Of a DNA stretch of 64,000 nt, positions 34,222 to 46,703 are shown piece after piece. Within the stretch, counting starts at the first letter, position 1; each line of letters begins with the position of its first letter. The notes beneath the pieces were generated by a model. It did no database searches and was not told where the DNA came from. It was given only the letters and a program-made list of their open reading frames with translations. Origin of the DNA: Patella vulgata (Eukaryota; Mollusca; Gastropoda; Patellidae); NCBI RefSeq assembly GCF_932274485.2, contig NC_065879.2:45060936-45124935 (forward strand), in the 5' to 3' direction. Made by a program: the position numbers and the translations under genes.

Positions 34222-34660
34222 AAAGTCAAGACTTCACTGGCTCCCAGTCGAGGCCCGTGTGAAATTTAAAATCCTCTCACTCACGTATCAGTGTTTTCAC
34301 CAAACCGCACCAAGTTACCTATCGGAACTTGTTTCAAAATGTCATCCTAGCCGAATACTACGATCGGCTAACCAAAACTTAGTTTGTGTCCCAAACGTTA
34401 AATTAAGATTATTTGGACAGCGCTCTTTCTAGTATAACTAAGCAACAGTTTGGAATAAACTACCATCAGAAGTTAAAGATGGACCAACCTTATTGCAATT
34501 CAAGAGTTTATTAAAAACACACCTGTTTAAAGAATATTATGAGACATAAAATTGTTATAGCACATAAACCATAATGTCATTAGACATTTTGTTGCTCTAT
34601 GAGCATATACTTGGAATTTAGCGCGTTAAAAGTGCACTATTATTATTATTTCTAAAATTC
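34222..34660 (+). mobile_element. LINE 3' fragment (CR1/L2-like)
   Basis: The translation shows the C-terminal reverse-transcriptase domain: RLHWLPVEARVKFKILSLTY, CFHQTAPSYLSEL, ATVWNKLPSEVK and LLKTHLFKEYYE. The non-coding tail TTTAGCGCGTTAAAAGTGCA ends in an (ATT)n run at 34648-34660. It is 5'-truncated and its frame is damaged. Confidence 0.85.
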
Positions 34661-34961
34661 ATCATTATTTGTTCTATGTGGCAACCACCTCCATTAAATA
34701 TCATCAAATAGTTTTGTATTATTTCTAGCGCTTTGAAATTTACTAGTATGGTTTGCGACAGTAAGGTATGTTAAATTTTGGGGTATTCTGTTGAGTAATG
34801 TAGTCATTGTAATCAGATGAAATGTTCATTATTATGTGCCCTTGAAAGAGTAATGTATGCCTAATATGAGACAAGGAATCGGTACTTAATATATTAAGGA
34901 ATAGCGTCTAATTATCAGCGATACTTTATTCTACAAATTAAACCCCTTTATTGAGAATGAA

Positions 34962-35246
34962 ATGAATGAAATGAAATGGGGTTTAACGTCCTACTTTTCT
35001 GCTCCTAACCTGGGCTAATGAAGACGGGCATACGCCATACAGTGTGCTATGAGGGAAATTTTGCCCGGACAGCGGCACTACGGCCTACTCTTATATCGAA
35101 TTCCAACTGCCAAGGGACCTTTTACGTGCACGCCAATGTGTACACGGAACCTCGGTTTTTCGTCCCATCCGAACGACTAGACAGCTTTCCTTGTCAGCCC
35201 CTCCATCCTGCATCACTGACAAGGGAGAACCACGCCGGAAAATCTG
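34962..35246 (-). mobile_element. SINE-A, 5'-truncated, with 14 bp target duplication
   Basis: TTATTGAGAATGAA flanks it on both sides (34948-34961 and 35247-35260). On the minus strand it carries the full SINE-A body and the GGACGTTAAACCCCATTTCA tail. It lacks the tRNA head, consistent with incomplete reverse transcription. Confidence 0.9.
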
Positions 35247-35260
35247 TTATTGAGAATGAA

Positions 35261-36240
35261 CATGTAGTGTACTGAAAAAAGCTTTCAAAAATTGGGCCTC
35301 TGCTAAGTAGACAAGAATTTTGTAAATTGCAACATCGTATGTATTTTGTATGCATTAAATTTTATCTTTGCCTTTTTGGTGGAAAAAATATATGGTTATT
35401 ATTTTATAAATTAAAATGAAAAATTGGCGGAAAAATGGAACCCAAAGTGAGCACTGGTTGTTAAAGGACAATATTTAATTCGTGTCAGTCATTATCACAT
35501 ATGTAATAGAACTCGTTAAACACGTTCCAAATATAATTTTAACACAGAGATCATTGCTAAGATAGATGCGTAATGAAGATTTCAAGATTTTGACGAGAGC
35601 AAAAGGAAAACACGAGTTATCCTTCCATATTATAACTGACTGAAGTGACGAGTGATAACAGAAACACGAGTGAATTTCTGCTCACTAATAATTCCGTGCA
35701 TAAACCATGTTTTTATTAAGTATAGAATGAATAAAAACAGGTGTGGCGGACTGCTTAGGATGGAAACCACGCTACTTGACTCAATTACAGAGATGCGCAG
35801 AAGGGTCTTTTAAACACTGGTAAGGAACCCACGACGTTAAACAGGCAATCGCACATCTGTTTCAGTGCGTGATTTCTTTTTCCATCATAAGTGAGCATTT
35901 TTTAAAATCTAATTCTTAGACCTACTACAATGATAATGTGTCAAGAAAATGTAATACAACTTCTTTATTCCACTAATTTATCCACCATACGGGTTCTCTT
36001 AGTATTATTTATTATCTTGTTGTGTTAAACCATCTTTATGTAATTGCTATTAAACTTTCTTTCTATTTCAATTATTAGTCGTTTAATCCTAACCTTAATC
36101 TTGGGCCTAATGATTAAAGACAATCTGCTTTATATATGTTTTTTATTAAATAATTAGTAGTCTTACCCCAATACATTATAAGAATATATAATAGTGTGTT
36201 TGCATAACCATAACTATCAAAATATAAATCCCTAATTACG
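35261..36240. other. Unassigned upstream region
   Basis: No repeats or exons are recognised between the SINE and the CIMIP2B promoter region. Confidence 0.4.
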
Positions 36241-36257
36241 CTGATTTTTACCGGCAG

Positions 36258-36267
36258 TATATATAAG
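36258..36267 (+). promoter_or_regulatory. Possible TATA box of the CIMIP2B-like gene
   Basis: TATATATAAG lies 240 bp before the start codon. It sits upstream of the CRE, so it would imply a 5' UTR of about 210 nt; a TATA-less start nearer the CRE is equally possible. Confidence 0.3.
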
Positions 36268-36340
36268 CCCTTGTAAATCTTTAACCCTTTATAAAGCGAT
36301 CGTATCGTATCACGTTAACGTTACACTGGCATTGACTCTG

Positions 36341-36348
36341 TGACGTCA
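36341..36348. promoter_or_regulatory. Perfect cAMP-response element
   Basis: TGACGTCA, the full CREB/CREM palindrome, inside TGTGACGTCACA and 150 bp before the CIMIP2B-like start codon. CREM-driven CREs are typical of spermatid genes in vertebrates. That this site is functional here is inference. Confidence 0.5.
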
Positions 36349-36497
36349 CAGTAGATACGGGATAAAGTTGCATAACGTCTCCTAGTTACCGTGTACCACT
36401 GAAAGGTGTATAACGCGCGCCTCGAAGCTCTATCGCAGTACGATCATTTGTTTTATTCTCCACTGATTGTTAGTGTTAATACCCTCATCTAGTCAAC

Positions 36498-39400
36498 ATG
36501 CAGCAAGTTGGAGAAAATGCATTTTTACCAATTGATCCTTACCACACACCAGGGTATGTAGTAGATCTAGATGTATATAATTTTATTATCTCAGCATGCG
36601 TTATACTATGTGTTTTGTAGTATATATCTATGTGTATTGTATTTTTAAGTGTGATAGCAGTAGTTCATGTTCTAGGATATTTGTCTTTTTGGACGATATA
36701 AGCTGTTTTTGTTTCTTCATTAATATAATTATATTACCAATTATACTGAGGGATAGGCTAGTCATACACGAACAGTACCTTAAATTCAGTGCCCCTCCCC
36801 CCACTTTCGAACCCTTCATAGCTATGCATATGTCTCATGGGCATGATTTCAATAATCTTAAGCCAAGGCAAGACCTTTATGTAAAGCCAAAATACTAGGC
36901 TACAAAATACTTTCTTTGCTAACTATGCAAATGTTATTCAATTAGGGGGATTTTATTTATTTATTTATTTTATTTATTCACGGCTCATTTGCCATAACAG
37001 TTTCGTTATTTATTTTAGCCCACGTGCCATAAGGTAAAACTGTAATAATGTCTATGAGTATGTGTGATATATTTCTTACAACACTATAAACAAAATTCAC
37101 CGCTAGCTGTAGTTTGTAATGATTTATGACTTGCCATAAATTATAAAATCCTTGTTAAAGGGTCAATTGAGTCTCGCGACAAAAACATTACGAACGGTCA
37201 GAGCGAACGCTAACAGACACATACCAATAAATGCACGACAAAATAATGACATTTGTAAGCCATCAACAGACTATCAGTATCAGACTATGTGTATGGAAAA
37301 AGCTTCAGGTCATTATATTTGGTATTCTTATCCATTTAGCTTATTGGCCTAAATGGCGATTAGGTTACTGTTTTTTTTCCCCGAATATCCTATCTATATA
37401 TCTGATCTAAGCGGATTTACGTTTAATACTTCGCGTGAGTAGATATTTATCATTCATTCTATACGGGGTTATATCTCGTGTAATATTAAACTAATCATAT
37501 ATTTACCACAATATAAGATATCGAATTAACCTTGTTTTATTATTCAATACAAAGGTTTGATAATTAAAATAAATAATTTACTGAGGCTACTTGCCCGAAA
37601 AGTTTTTTTGTCATCCGAATTTTCAGAATGAATCCATCATTAACTAAAACGAGTTTTCCACAAAGTCACACTTAAGTATCATAAATTGTTTCAATTGCAT
37701 TTAGTAAATGAACTGGAATATTAGGTCACAATTCTATGGAATACAATTACTACTTCTTACTGAGCGACGTTTCGGCCAGGCTTCTCTAGTCATTATCAAG
37801 CAGTAATTATATTTCATAGAATTGTGACCTGTTTATTAAGTATCATAGTATTAAAAACGTAAACCGCAAGCGATTTCATTTTACAATTATATTTCTATGA
37901 TATATTTATGGTCTCATTACCTGATGTTTGTGCCCGAAAAACGGAAATACATTGCCCGAAAAATGGATGGTTCACCAAGTCGGGTGGGGGGTTGGGGGCT
38001 ATAGGTCTATGGTATTTTGAACAGAACAGAATATCCAGTTCATTTAAAAATTGTTTGTTTAAAATAGTTTATATAAGCTTATATATTTTTCTTAGATTTC
38101 TCGAAATACAAATACCAGAATATATTATTTTATAGACATTATTTTTATAATGTTTGTCCATGAACTCGCTGCTACAAAACCGTAATTTCACCACTCTAAA
38201 TCAAAATAACGTTTCAATATGTTGTTACAACCATAGACCCAATAACAAACCTGTATCTAAAGGTCTAAACATGTATACCGTATTTAAAAGGATATAGTAT
38301 CCAGGTGTAAGATTAGTATATTATTTATAACACGAATCTATTATAAAACAAGTATAAAGCCATTGATTGCCAATAATATACTATACAGTCTATAAAACTG
38401 CCTATTAAAATAGAATAGCTTGAACAGTGAGCTTATTATTGATAACATACCAGATATTGAAACTCTTAAAGGGCCAGGAAAACCATAGATATTTCAGAAT
38501 ATAGTGTGTGTAAGCGCATACACTATCAAACCTATATTGTAATTTCGGAGGTGTGTGGGGTTGCTCACTAACCTGGAGGTCCCGGCGTTGGCCGAAAAAT
38601 TCCGCGAATTTACCGGAGTGGTTTCTCCTTGTCAGTGGTAAAGAAAATAGAGCCTGGCAAGAAGCAGCGTCTATAGTCCGTGTGATTGTACGCAAAAACA
38701 TAATGTACCGTCTACACCTTGGTGTGCACATGAAAGAACTCCTGCCTGGTCAAAATTTACCTTATACTTATTGTACATTGCATGGCCTAATGTCCGTCGT
38801 CATTATCCTGGTTGGAGCGTTAAACCCCATTTCAGTCATGCATTCATGTATCATAGATAACTAAAGTAATAATAATTCTGCTATCCTTCTCTCGCAGGTC
38901 AGACGATATGACCGATCATTTTGTGTTTTATATTATGAATCAGGGCGTGATCGTATATAATCCTATAGGCATCTATAATATTATTGTTAATTTACCCAGT
39001 TCATGGTAAATATACACAATACATTGTTGGTTGTATGCATTTTCTAAATAAATCAAAATAAAGGTGTTATCGCGTAAAAAGAGTAAGCATATTCCGCCTC
39101 GTCTACGACATTGATCACAAATAAATATGAATACAGAGTTATGGAACCGGTGATACTAAGTTTATTGTCTTTTTCTATTATATTAGATATGGTGGATATT
39201 GTCCCCAGTTCAAATATCAGATCGGACAAACTTTTGGTCGAACCACCAGACGTCTACTTCAAGATGACGATGTGTCAACTTCCGGTCGTTTGGTATTGTC
39301 TGAAATACGCCGTCCATTAAATCAAGTCGACGAGAAAGATGTTCAACAGGCGGATCTCTTCAGGACCAGGGTTAAGAGTTCTGGAGAGCAAAAACTAACA

Positions 39401-42400
39401 GAAAAAATGGTTCCTGGTTATACAGGTACGTCAATATATAATTAATGGAGCCATGTCTTTAACTCAGTATCATCCACAGTCTTCGACATTGCAAACACGA
39501 CTTATTGGTCAATTTAAATCAACACTGGTGTTGTTATCTTACCGTGAAAAAGACAAAATGAAAATTTTGTGCCAGAATGTTTTCGAGAGTCAGTTGTATG
39601 AAGCGACTCGATGTACGAGGCTAAACATATCCCATGTAGGAGCATAGGCGTGGATTTAGGGGGGGGGACGAGGGGACGCGCCCCCCCCCCCCCCCCTTAG
39701 AATCGGAAGGGGACACGAATAGGTCTCTGCCCCCCCCCCATGATTTTGATCGCCAGGACAGATTTTCAGGTTTATATCCACATGAGGGTGAGCTTGTTTC
39801 TACGTATCTGGAACTGAATTGGGACTTGGAACAAGAATTGCCATTCTTCAAGTGCCAGTTTTCGGCCAAATCAATTTCACTTGTGTACGAAGCGTTCCTC
39901 ATTATGTCACCTGAAGTGAGGCAGGTGTTCCCTTCTGTCGAAGCTCTTCTCATCTCAGATTGCTGAACCCTGCTAGTGCCTGTTCAGCCGAGTGATCCTT
40001 CAGCACTTTGCGCCATATCAAAACTTGGCTGCGCAACTCCATGACGCAAAACCGACTGAAACACTTCATGGCGTGTGCGGTGCATAATGACCCCCTTCAT
40101 GTCGCCAAGATATTCAAAGAGAACAGTCCTGATCGTAGAACGAACTTAACTTCATGAACAATTAATATTTATGCAGCTTTGATGTAGGTAGTCAATTTTT
40201 CCATATTGTCATCATATTACCCCTACTTATTGCCTTCATCGAAATAACACTGGTACAGTAAACTGTTCATAATTATTTATTTCGTTTGGTAATGAAATGT
40301 TCCAGGCTCCAGGGTTCGTCCGTACCCCCCAAAAGTTATGACAAATCCACGCCCTTGTGTAGGAGAATACTACCGGTGTAGACTGGAATAACCAGACACA
40401 AAAGACTGCCACTCGAAATTCAGACTATTCGCGTATATCGCCGAACATAACTGATTAGAAATTACAGTAAAAACAGAAACGACTGAAATTAAATCAGTTT
40501 ATATACATTCATATTACATTAATATAAGCCTTGCGACCCATTTGTGTCCATTTCTTGGTGCCAAAGAATAGGGATGTAGCTCATTTAAAACGATTTGCCA
40601 TGAATGTACCGTGTTGGACGGTAGAATGGCGTGTATCTACACCATTTTATCTACACAAACGTCGCTCAGTAATAAACAATAATTGTATTTCCTAGAGTTG
40701 TGACCTCTATATTCGAGTTCAGTTACTAAATGCCATTAAAACAATTTATCTGGGTCAATTGTGGATTATCACACGTTTCTATTATCACGAGTTCAATTGT
40801 GGTGGGGATGTCAAGGGTACACGAATTTTGGGCTTTTGTCCTACCGGACGACTCGACAAGACTGCATTATCAGAAGCTTCATAATTATGTTAATGACCTC
40901 TGACGATAATAAAATTTGTTTTGTTAGAATAAAGCGATTTATCTCCCTTTAAACAAGTTCGACAAATCCACGGTTGAGCGCAATAGATATATTAGTGACG
41001 TAGGCCTAAGTTGAAATTATGATTTGCAACAATAAAAACAAATTATCCAGGAATTTTGTGGTTTGATTTACTTATATGAATCCACTTTTATTTACCCTGT
41101 TCTGTCAAATAGGAACCCCTATTAATATCAATTGCTGGTTTTGTATTTCAGGATTTATCCCAAAGAGCCAGCATTACTTTGGAAATCGTTACGCCGTTAA
41201 CTGCCGGAATTCTATTGCCGATTTTGAGTTTGATCATCGACGTCACGCTGATAAAATTAAACAATTGAAAGTAATAGCTGATGTTCAAACAGGAAAATCT
41301 GATGGAACTCCTGAACTACCTGTAAGTTTCTGTTCATTTTTAAACCAGTTTGTCACTTATTCTTCAATGATAGCGACTATAGTCACTGACGATCTATATC
41401 CGTGGCTGCATGTTCCCTCCATATTTTGGTAGTTTGTCATTAAATAATGCTAACTAATTTTGTATTGAAATTTGGACTGATTCTGACAGATAGAGCCCTA
41501 AAACACAATAAGAGCAGCCGACTATATCCGAGGTACTGAATAATAAAATATAAAATTTCAGTCACAGGGCAACTCTTAAGAGTTAGGAGAAATAAGGCAA
41601 TTTGTTTTCTTCTAATTTTAGCCTCTAAAAAGTCGTCATATCACGCCATTGAGGTCAGTGACCATTGAACCCGTGGTTGCCAGAATGCGGGGTAATAAAA
41701 CAGTTGAATTTCCTGTATCACCCTACATGTTACCTAATGAAAACCCAATGAAAAACTTCATGTCAGGTAAATTTACTTATGATTATTAATAATCGATATA
41801 GATAATTGTTTTGTCGAGCTTGGCCCGATCTGTCACCTACAGCATGTCCGGTGTTCCCGGCCAGCATAAGCTGAGTAAAGCCGCTTGTATTTTCTACTTC
41901 TTAGCAAAGGGACTAAAACAAAGAAGTTCATTCTATACACATTGGTTGAGGGGTCTAATTCGAAATCTGGTTTGCTGGTGATAAGGAGTAGGCTCGACTT
42001 CCCGGTTTACTCCCACTAGTCCCACTTCCAAAGACCCCCCCCCCACCTTTTAGGGTAAATTTCTCTCACAGAACACAACTTGACGTATACCCGTCTTCGA
42101 CGCTTCATTTATTGTTGTATGAAAAAAATCACATTACAAACCAAACGTAAACATTCGTGGCTGTACTGTACGTGTCGTTTGTTATAGACGCTAATGTGTT
42201 TATTTTTATATTCTAGGCTACACCGGTTTTGTGCCTAGATCACGTGGTATCATCGGCATGAGTTATCCAATCATAACTCATGAAGCTCTGAATACCTTTA
42301 CTGACGAGATTTCCCGATCAAAACAACAGAGCCAACAACCTGTTTGCCTGAGTAGAGAAGAGAAACGTATCATAGATTTAAAAAATATTTATCCAGAAGA

Positions 42401-43101
42401 ATCCGGTCTGGTACCCCACTACACTGGACACATCCCTGGTAAGTAGTAATAACATTTGTATTGGGAAGACCTTGGTTACCGGTACCATAATACCACGAAT
42501 TTCCATGTTAGAGAAAATTTTTGTTGTTCTGTTTACAGTGTAGTGTTCAATTCTGAATAAAAAGCAACGAAACGACATTTTAATCATATTTTTGCTCGAT
42601 TATTCATGGAGTGATTTTGCCACTACACAAGGTCTATTACAAAATACATAATGGCCTCTTAAAGCTGTTTTGTCCAAAGCTGTGTCGACAGAGACGGATT
42701 CAGTGCCCTTTTTTACTGCTGAAAGTGCCTTTTCTCAGGGATGCCAAATGACTCAAACCATCGACTCAAACACACCAGTCTGGGAAATAGCTCTTGGAAT
42801 GGCTACAGATGCAAGGAAATGACGGATAATTTTCTTGGGACCCCCCCCCCCCCCCTCAACGGCATGCCCCGTTTCCGCGGTCAATGCCTTCATTTTGCAG
42901 CGCCCCCCCCCCCTTTTCAAAATTCCTAGATCCGCCCCTGGTCTACTGTGTTTATATATTTACATATACTTGAGAATTTCTCTCTGTAGTTTTCCAATCA
43001 ATTTCAATTACTTTTTTTCAGGCCAGAAGTTCAGATATGGAAACACATTCGGCCATGGTACCCAGAACGCTTTACACCATGCTCTTAAACAAAGCGCCTA
43101 A
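36498..43101 (+). CDS. CIMIP2B: Ciliary microtubule inner protein 2B (FAM166B-like)
   Basis: A structural protein inside the doublet microtubules of motile cilia and flagella. Six exons are phase-consistent with GT-AG junctions: 36498-36553, 39187-39425, 41152-41321, 41622-41766, 42217-42438 and 43022-43101, giving 303 residues (human FAM166B about 275, FAM166A about 317). Four related modules mark the family: HTPGYGGYCPQFKYQIGQTF (about 16-35), VPGYTGFIPKSQHYFGNRY (about 94), SGYTGFVPRSRG (about 203) and HYTGHIPGQKFRYGNTFGHG (about 271). Human FAM166B shows the same order, including PGYTGFVPRAQ, FMSGFTGYVP and the FGHTFGH end; its closing module fits better than that of FAM166A or FAM166C. 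The start has A at -3. A canonical AATAAA with a GT-rich tract downstream lies at 44163. Exon boundaries within modules suggest growth by module duplication. Confidence 0.93.
36944..36976 (+). repeat. (TTTA)n microsatellite
   Basis: An imperfect TTTA run in CIMIP2B intron 1. Confidence 0.85.
37722..37835. mobile_element. Small fold-back repeat in CIMIP2B intron 1
   Basis: Arms AGGTCACAATTCTATGGAAT and the complement of AGGTCACAATTCTATGAAAT enclose CTGAGCGACGTTTCGGCCAG. A half copy (AAACGTCGCTCAGTAATAAA, then CTAGAGTTGTGACCT) sits at 40648-40712 in the next intron. Confidence 0.75.
38545..38852 (+). mobile_element. SINE-A copy in CIMIP2B intron 1
   Basis: A degenerate head (GGTTGCTCACTAACCTGGAG), GGCGTTGGCCGAAAAATTCC, GTGGTTTCTCCTTGTCAGTG and the tail GGAGCGTTAAACCCCATTTC. 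Diverged. Confidence 0.75.
39442..40588 (-). mobile_element. MITE-1 copy interrupted by a hAT element
   Basis: The outer parts (TGTCTTTAACTCAGTATCAT at the left; GCGACCCATTTGTGTCCATT and GTAGCTCATTTAAA at the right) match MITE-1. The hAT element at 39643-40357 splits it, so MITE-1 was in CIMIP2B intron 2 first. Confidence 0.82.
39643..40357 (+). mobile_element. hAT transposon remnant keeping the 3' end of the transposase
   Basis: The 8 bp duplication TGTAGGAG flanks it (39635-39642 and 40358-40365). The ends are CATAGGCGTGGATTT and the complement of CAAGGGCGTGGATTT. Inside, the + strand encodes the end of a TTF/ZMYM-type hAT transposase in shifted frames: ELPFFKCQFSAKSI, SPEVRQVFPSVEALL, then the hAT dimerisation block matching SFSALRRIKTWLRNSMTQNR (the SFSTLRHIKTWL-type start is visible), LKHFMACAVHND and IFKENSPDRRTNL before a stop near 40157. 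The N-terminal part is deleted. Confidence 0.88.
41955..42040 (+). mobile_element. SINE-B relic in CIMIP2B intron 4
   Basis: TGATAAGGAGTAGGCTCGAC and CCCACTTCCAAAGACCCCCC echo the SINE-B middle. Both ends are gone. Confidence 0.45.
42692..42941. mobile_element. hAT-like MITE in CIMIP2B intron 5
   Basis: The left end CAGAGACGGATTCAGTGCCC and right end complement CAGGGGCGGATCTAGGAATT are the CAG-GCGGAT ends common in small hAT derivatives, with long C runs inside. I could not find a matching 8 bp duplication. Confidence 0.5.
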
Positions 43102-44170
43102 TTTCATTTTTTACCGATCTTGTTTCAAAAATATCTAACCTTCAGTAATACATCTTAACAATATTATTTCGATTTATAATTTTACATACCAGTATTATAC
43201 GATGCATTTTTGTCAAAGACGTAACCGATATTGATATACGTATATGCTTATGTTACCCGGCAAAATGACATTCAATTTCAAAAGGATATGATTTATTTTG
43301 GCAGATTTTGCAATCCGTACAGGCAATTCACAGACATGTTAATGCTTATGAAAATTAATCATGATGAATGGGATTTGCTATTGGAACTTTGTATTTGTTT
43401 GATCCCTCTTATCTTTATACAAATCACGTAGCTTTGTAATATTCGATTTTAGTTGTGTTAAATATTTCTTAAAGTACCTGATAATGTGTTTTATAAGATT
43501 TGTTTGATACGACGAATGGTTCGTGCGTTCCTCTTCCCTTTATGCAAATCAACAAATTTTTTGAAATATCTGATTATGTCTTCATGGTTTGTTTAATACG
43601 CCAAATTGTTCTTACCAAATATTGGATTTGAATTGACAGATATATTTTCTATGAGATTTTTTCAACTTTGATTGGTCAAGCTTCAGGCTTTTATTTTTTT
43701 ATTAAAAAAAATATGGTGATAAATTTGAAATCTCATTATACACGTCCTTTTATTTCAAAAATCCTTTGCGAGGTTCGCATACCAGGAATATCATTGATCA
43801 ACATATAAGATTATAAAAGATTCGTTATATATTCTATTAATTCGTTATAAAATTGATCTTATTTGTAGAAAATAATTATTTGTGTCTGTGATATGTATAA
43901 TATACACACTCTTTGCCTACATATATTTCAGTCCTAAGTGTATAAAGTTTTTGTATATAGAAATATACCGTCCATATTTACTTGTAATATATTTTTGTAT
44001 ATATTGTAAATCAAAGATTGTATACTTTATACTTTTGTAAATCAAATTTTATTTGTTCTAAAGTGTGTGAGAAAGAAAGGGGCAAATGAAAGATGATTAT
44101 TTTTCGATTTGATTTTTTTTACGAATTCTTTCCGTTCTTTTCTTTCTACTTTCGTTTTATTGAATAAACT
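43102..44170 (+). other. Probable 3' UTR of the CIMIP2B-like gene
   Basis: There are no repeats. The first canonical AATAAA is at 44163-44168, followed within 90 bp by a G/T-rich stretch (TTTTTGGGGGTGGGGTGTGT). This is a plausible cleavage and polyadenylation site giving a 3' UTR of about 1.07 kb. Confidence 0.5.
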
Positions 44171-44549
44171 ATTACATAAAACTCGACAACCAATGTTTTT
44201 TCTTCAGTAATTTGTTTTTGGGGGTGGGGTGTGTATGTGTGAGGATGGGTTGTTTAGGTATTTTGGAATTGAGTATTAGATGTTGTTCTTAATTAAACGC
44301 TATACCTACTCCAGGTTTTTGCTTGATGAGATCGTTTTACGTCTAATCATTACAAGTTCGTTTTTGAGCAACAAATGTTATACTGCCTAGAGAAATTTAA
44401 CATTGTTTTTATTTTAGTAAAATTATGTTATTGTAGGAACTTTTAATGTGAACTGGTGATATAGACATGAGACGTGACACTTTAAGGGAAGTGGGGGGTC
44501 TGGGTTACCCCCACCCCCTTGCGCCCATGTAGCATTGACAAAAAGTGCA

Positions 44550-44890
44550 AATGGAGAACCAGGTGACACCACCGGTACAATCCAGCACCTGACTATGGTT
44601 CTGTAGGAAAGTTTGAGTAGGGAGAATGTTTTTGAAGAAATGATTAGTGGGTGCCGAAGTAAGTATTTTGAACTTGGGTTGACACGCACCACGTGGAAAG
44701 TTATTCCACAATGACGTCATCAAATATGGCCGCCGACACTATATCAATTTTATCCTACTTGCTCTAGTTTTCCGTCAATTTCTATGAAATAAAGGTCAGA
44801 AAGAAGCTGTTTATTTGAATTTATTTGAAGAATATATTTTTGGTAATTTTTTTCATTAATTTTCAAGAAAACACATACCACATTTTTTAA
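44550..44890 (+). repeat. Dispersed repeat, inverted partner at 50095-50385
   Basis: Shared text: TATTCCACAATGACGTCATC with AAATATGGCCGCCGA, TTCTATGAAATAAAGGTCAG and TTTTTGAAGAAATG. The partner reads the complement, including GGCCATCTTTGATGACGTCA. Confidence 0.7.
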
Positions 44891-45084
44891 GCGAAAACGT
44901 TTAAAAAGTTAAAAAATATAAGAAAATTAACACATTTACAGTGCTGCAACAATAAGAATACTTTAATAACACTAAAAAATAGGTTTTGTCTTTTTATATA
45001 AAGAACTATCTGTGCATTGCAAGCATAGTTACCGCAAGATGTGATGTCACAATACATAGTTACCACAAAACGTGGTATTTTCCG

Positions 45085-45365
45085 ACTGTGAAGAAATACA
45101 CCAAGCGGAATCTCTCACACGAATTCAAAATGAAATTAGCAAACGTATACCTAGCGTCAATAAAACATATATATATTTATATGTATCACGATAATAATTG
45201 TTACATTCATAATAGAAGCATTTAAGACATGTTATTACCGTCAACATACTAAAATATCGCAAACTGGGCACGCAGAATTCAAACAGTATTCAAACCAGCT
45301 GTGGTGGCAAAATGTTTTTTATTTCACAGAATCAAGGGATGAATAAACTACTAGACTGCAGAATT
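45085..45365 (+). repeat. Dispersed repeat family 7
   Basis: It shares AGCGGAATCTCTCACAC with 60100, ACCTAGCGTCAATAAAACAT with 60150 and 47640 (reversed), GCATTTAAGACAT with 60230, and ACCAGCTGTGGTGGCAAAAT with ATTTCACAGAATCAAGG at 62995-63040. Confidence 0.65.
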
Positions 45366-46392
45366 TCATAATCCTCCATGTTGTATTGTATTCAGGACGC
45401 CCTTTTCACACAAAATATTATGTTATATTCAAGTGGACCTTCCATAAAAACATCTATCTGCATAATAAGTTTATGAAAATATGCATTTAAACAACATTTA
45501 GATATTATCTACCATCTGTTGCACTTTCCCCTCAAACTAACAATAAATTGTTTATTGGAATTTTCTATTAAACGGAAACATTCTTGTCGCTGTAAAATAC
45601 TCGATCAATATACCAATTGTTAATTTATAAGATAATTTAAGGCATACACCATTTAACACCATATCGTTCTGCATAAAATGACAATAAATTGTTTTTTGGA
45701 TAAAACGGAAACATACCTTTCTTTCGTTATTGTAGCTGTAAAATAATATATGAATTATTATTTTATATAGCGTATTTCTACTGATGATTAAAGTAATCAA
45801 GTACTAAAAAAAATTGCAACACGTTTTAACTTCCCATCTTTCCCCTCCCTTTTTCAGGGCTCCCAAAACTAGTTAATGTTCTTGCGTAAATTGGTGTCCC
45901 CTTTTAATCATGAATTTATGTCGTTTTTGATGAATTGCTAAGGTTGCCGCAAGTTAGATGTGCAGAAGCTAAAAAGACCAAGATATACTCTATAAAGCAC
46001 AACTTACAGTCAATTTTTCAAAAGAAATATTGCGCCTAATCGAAGAGAACACCACCGGACCCCACCCCCAGGGGGTAACAGTAGGACCGTCATTAACCAC
46101 AGTTTCATCATTTTTGCCTGTTTTATGTCTACCTGTGGTTACTATCGGACTAGATGATACCACGGACGGACCGGGAGCCCAAGGTCCATTGTTTCCGATG
46201 AGATTCTCTTCTCACAGGCGCAAAATTTCTTTTGAAAAACTGACTGAAAATGATGCTTTCTATATGATATGTCGTGATATTTTCAGCCTTTGCACAAATT
46301 CTATGTCTGACAATCTTATCGGAAATTATTTTTTGAACCCCGTATTGAACTCACTAACTCTGACATCTTTATTTTTCAAGGGAGATCCAAAC
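45366..46392. other. Unassigned sequence
   Basis: No supported gene. The open frame starting at 46030 runs straight into MITE-5 and is rejected as coding. Confidence 0.45.
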
Positions 46393-46394
46393 AA

Positions 46395-46703
46395 TCTGAT
46401 TAAAACACAGATCTATATTTCGTTTCATTTTTTTAAAAACTTTCGATGGCCTACACTACATGAAGATCTGACAAGTTATAGCGATAGGTCACGTCAGGGG
46501 TCAAAAGACCGACTTATGACCCTATGATGTCAGACATTTGATTAACCAATCAGCATTGATGTTACTAGTGGATTACCCACAGTTCAGAACACGGGTTAAA
46601 TAACAACTCTTCCAGATCCAAGTGTAGTAAAGACAAGTAAAACGAAATTTTGAACTATAAAAACGAAACGAAATAGGATCTGTGTTTTAACCAGATTGAG
46701 ATC
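46395..46703 (+). mobile_element. MITE-5 (AATCTGATT type), intact copy
   Basis: The left end AATCTGATTAAAACACAGAT continues into TATATTTCGTTTCATTT. The right end is the complement of AATCTGGTTAAAACACAGAT with TATTTCGTTTCGTTTT. The inverted repeats are about 37 bp over a total of 309 bp. Non-coding. Confidence 0.88.

Noticed and set aside
37722-37835. Hammerhead ribozyme suggested by GGCCGAAACGTC next to CTTGATAATGACTAG
   Set aside because: The required CUGAUGA core is not present and the helices do not arrange correctly; it is better described as a fold-back repeat.
39621-39953. 110-codon minus-strand frame
   Set aside because: Shadow of the hAT transposase remnant, which reads on the opposite strand.
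46030-46527. 165-codon open frame
   Set aside because: Its last third is MITE-5 sequence, composition is not protein-like and no splice context or homology is visible.
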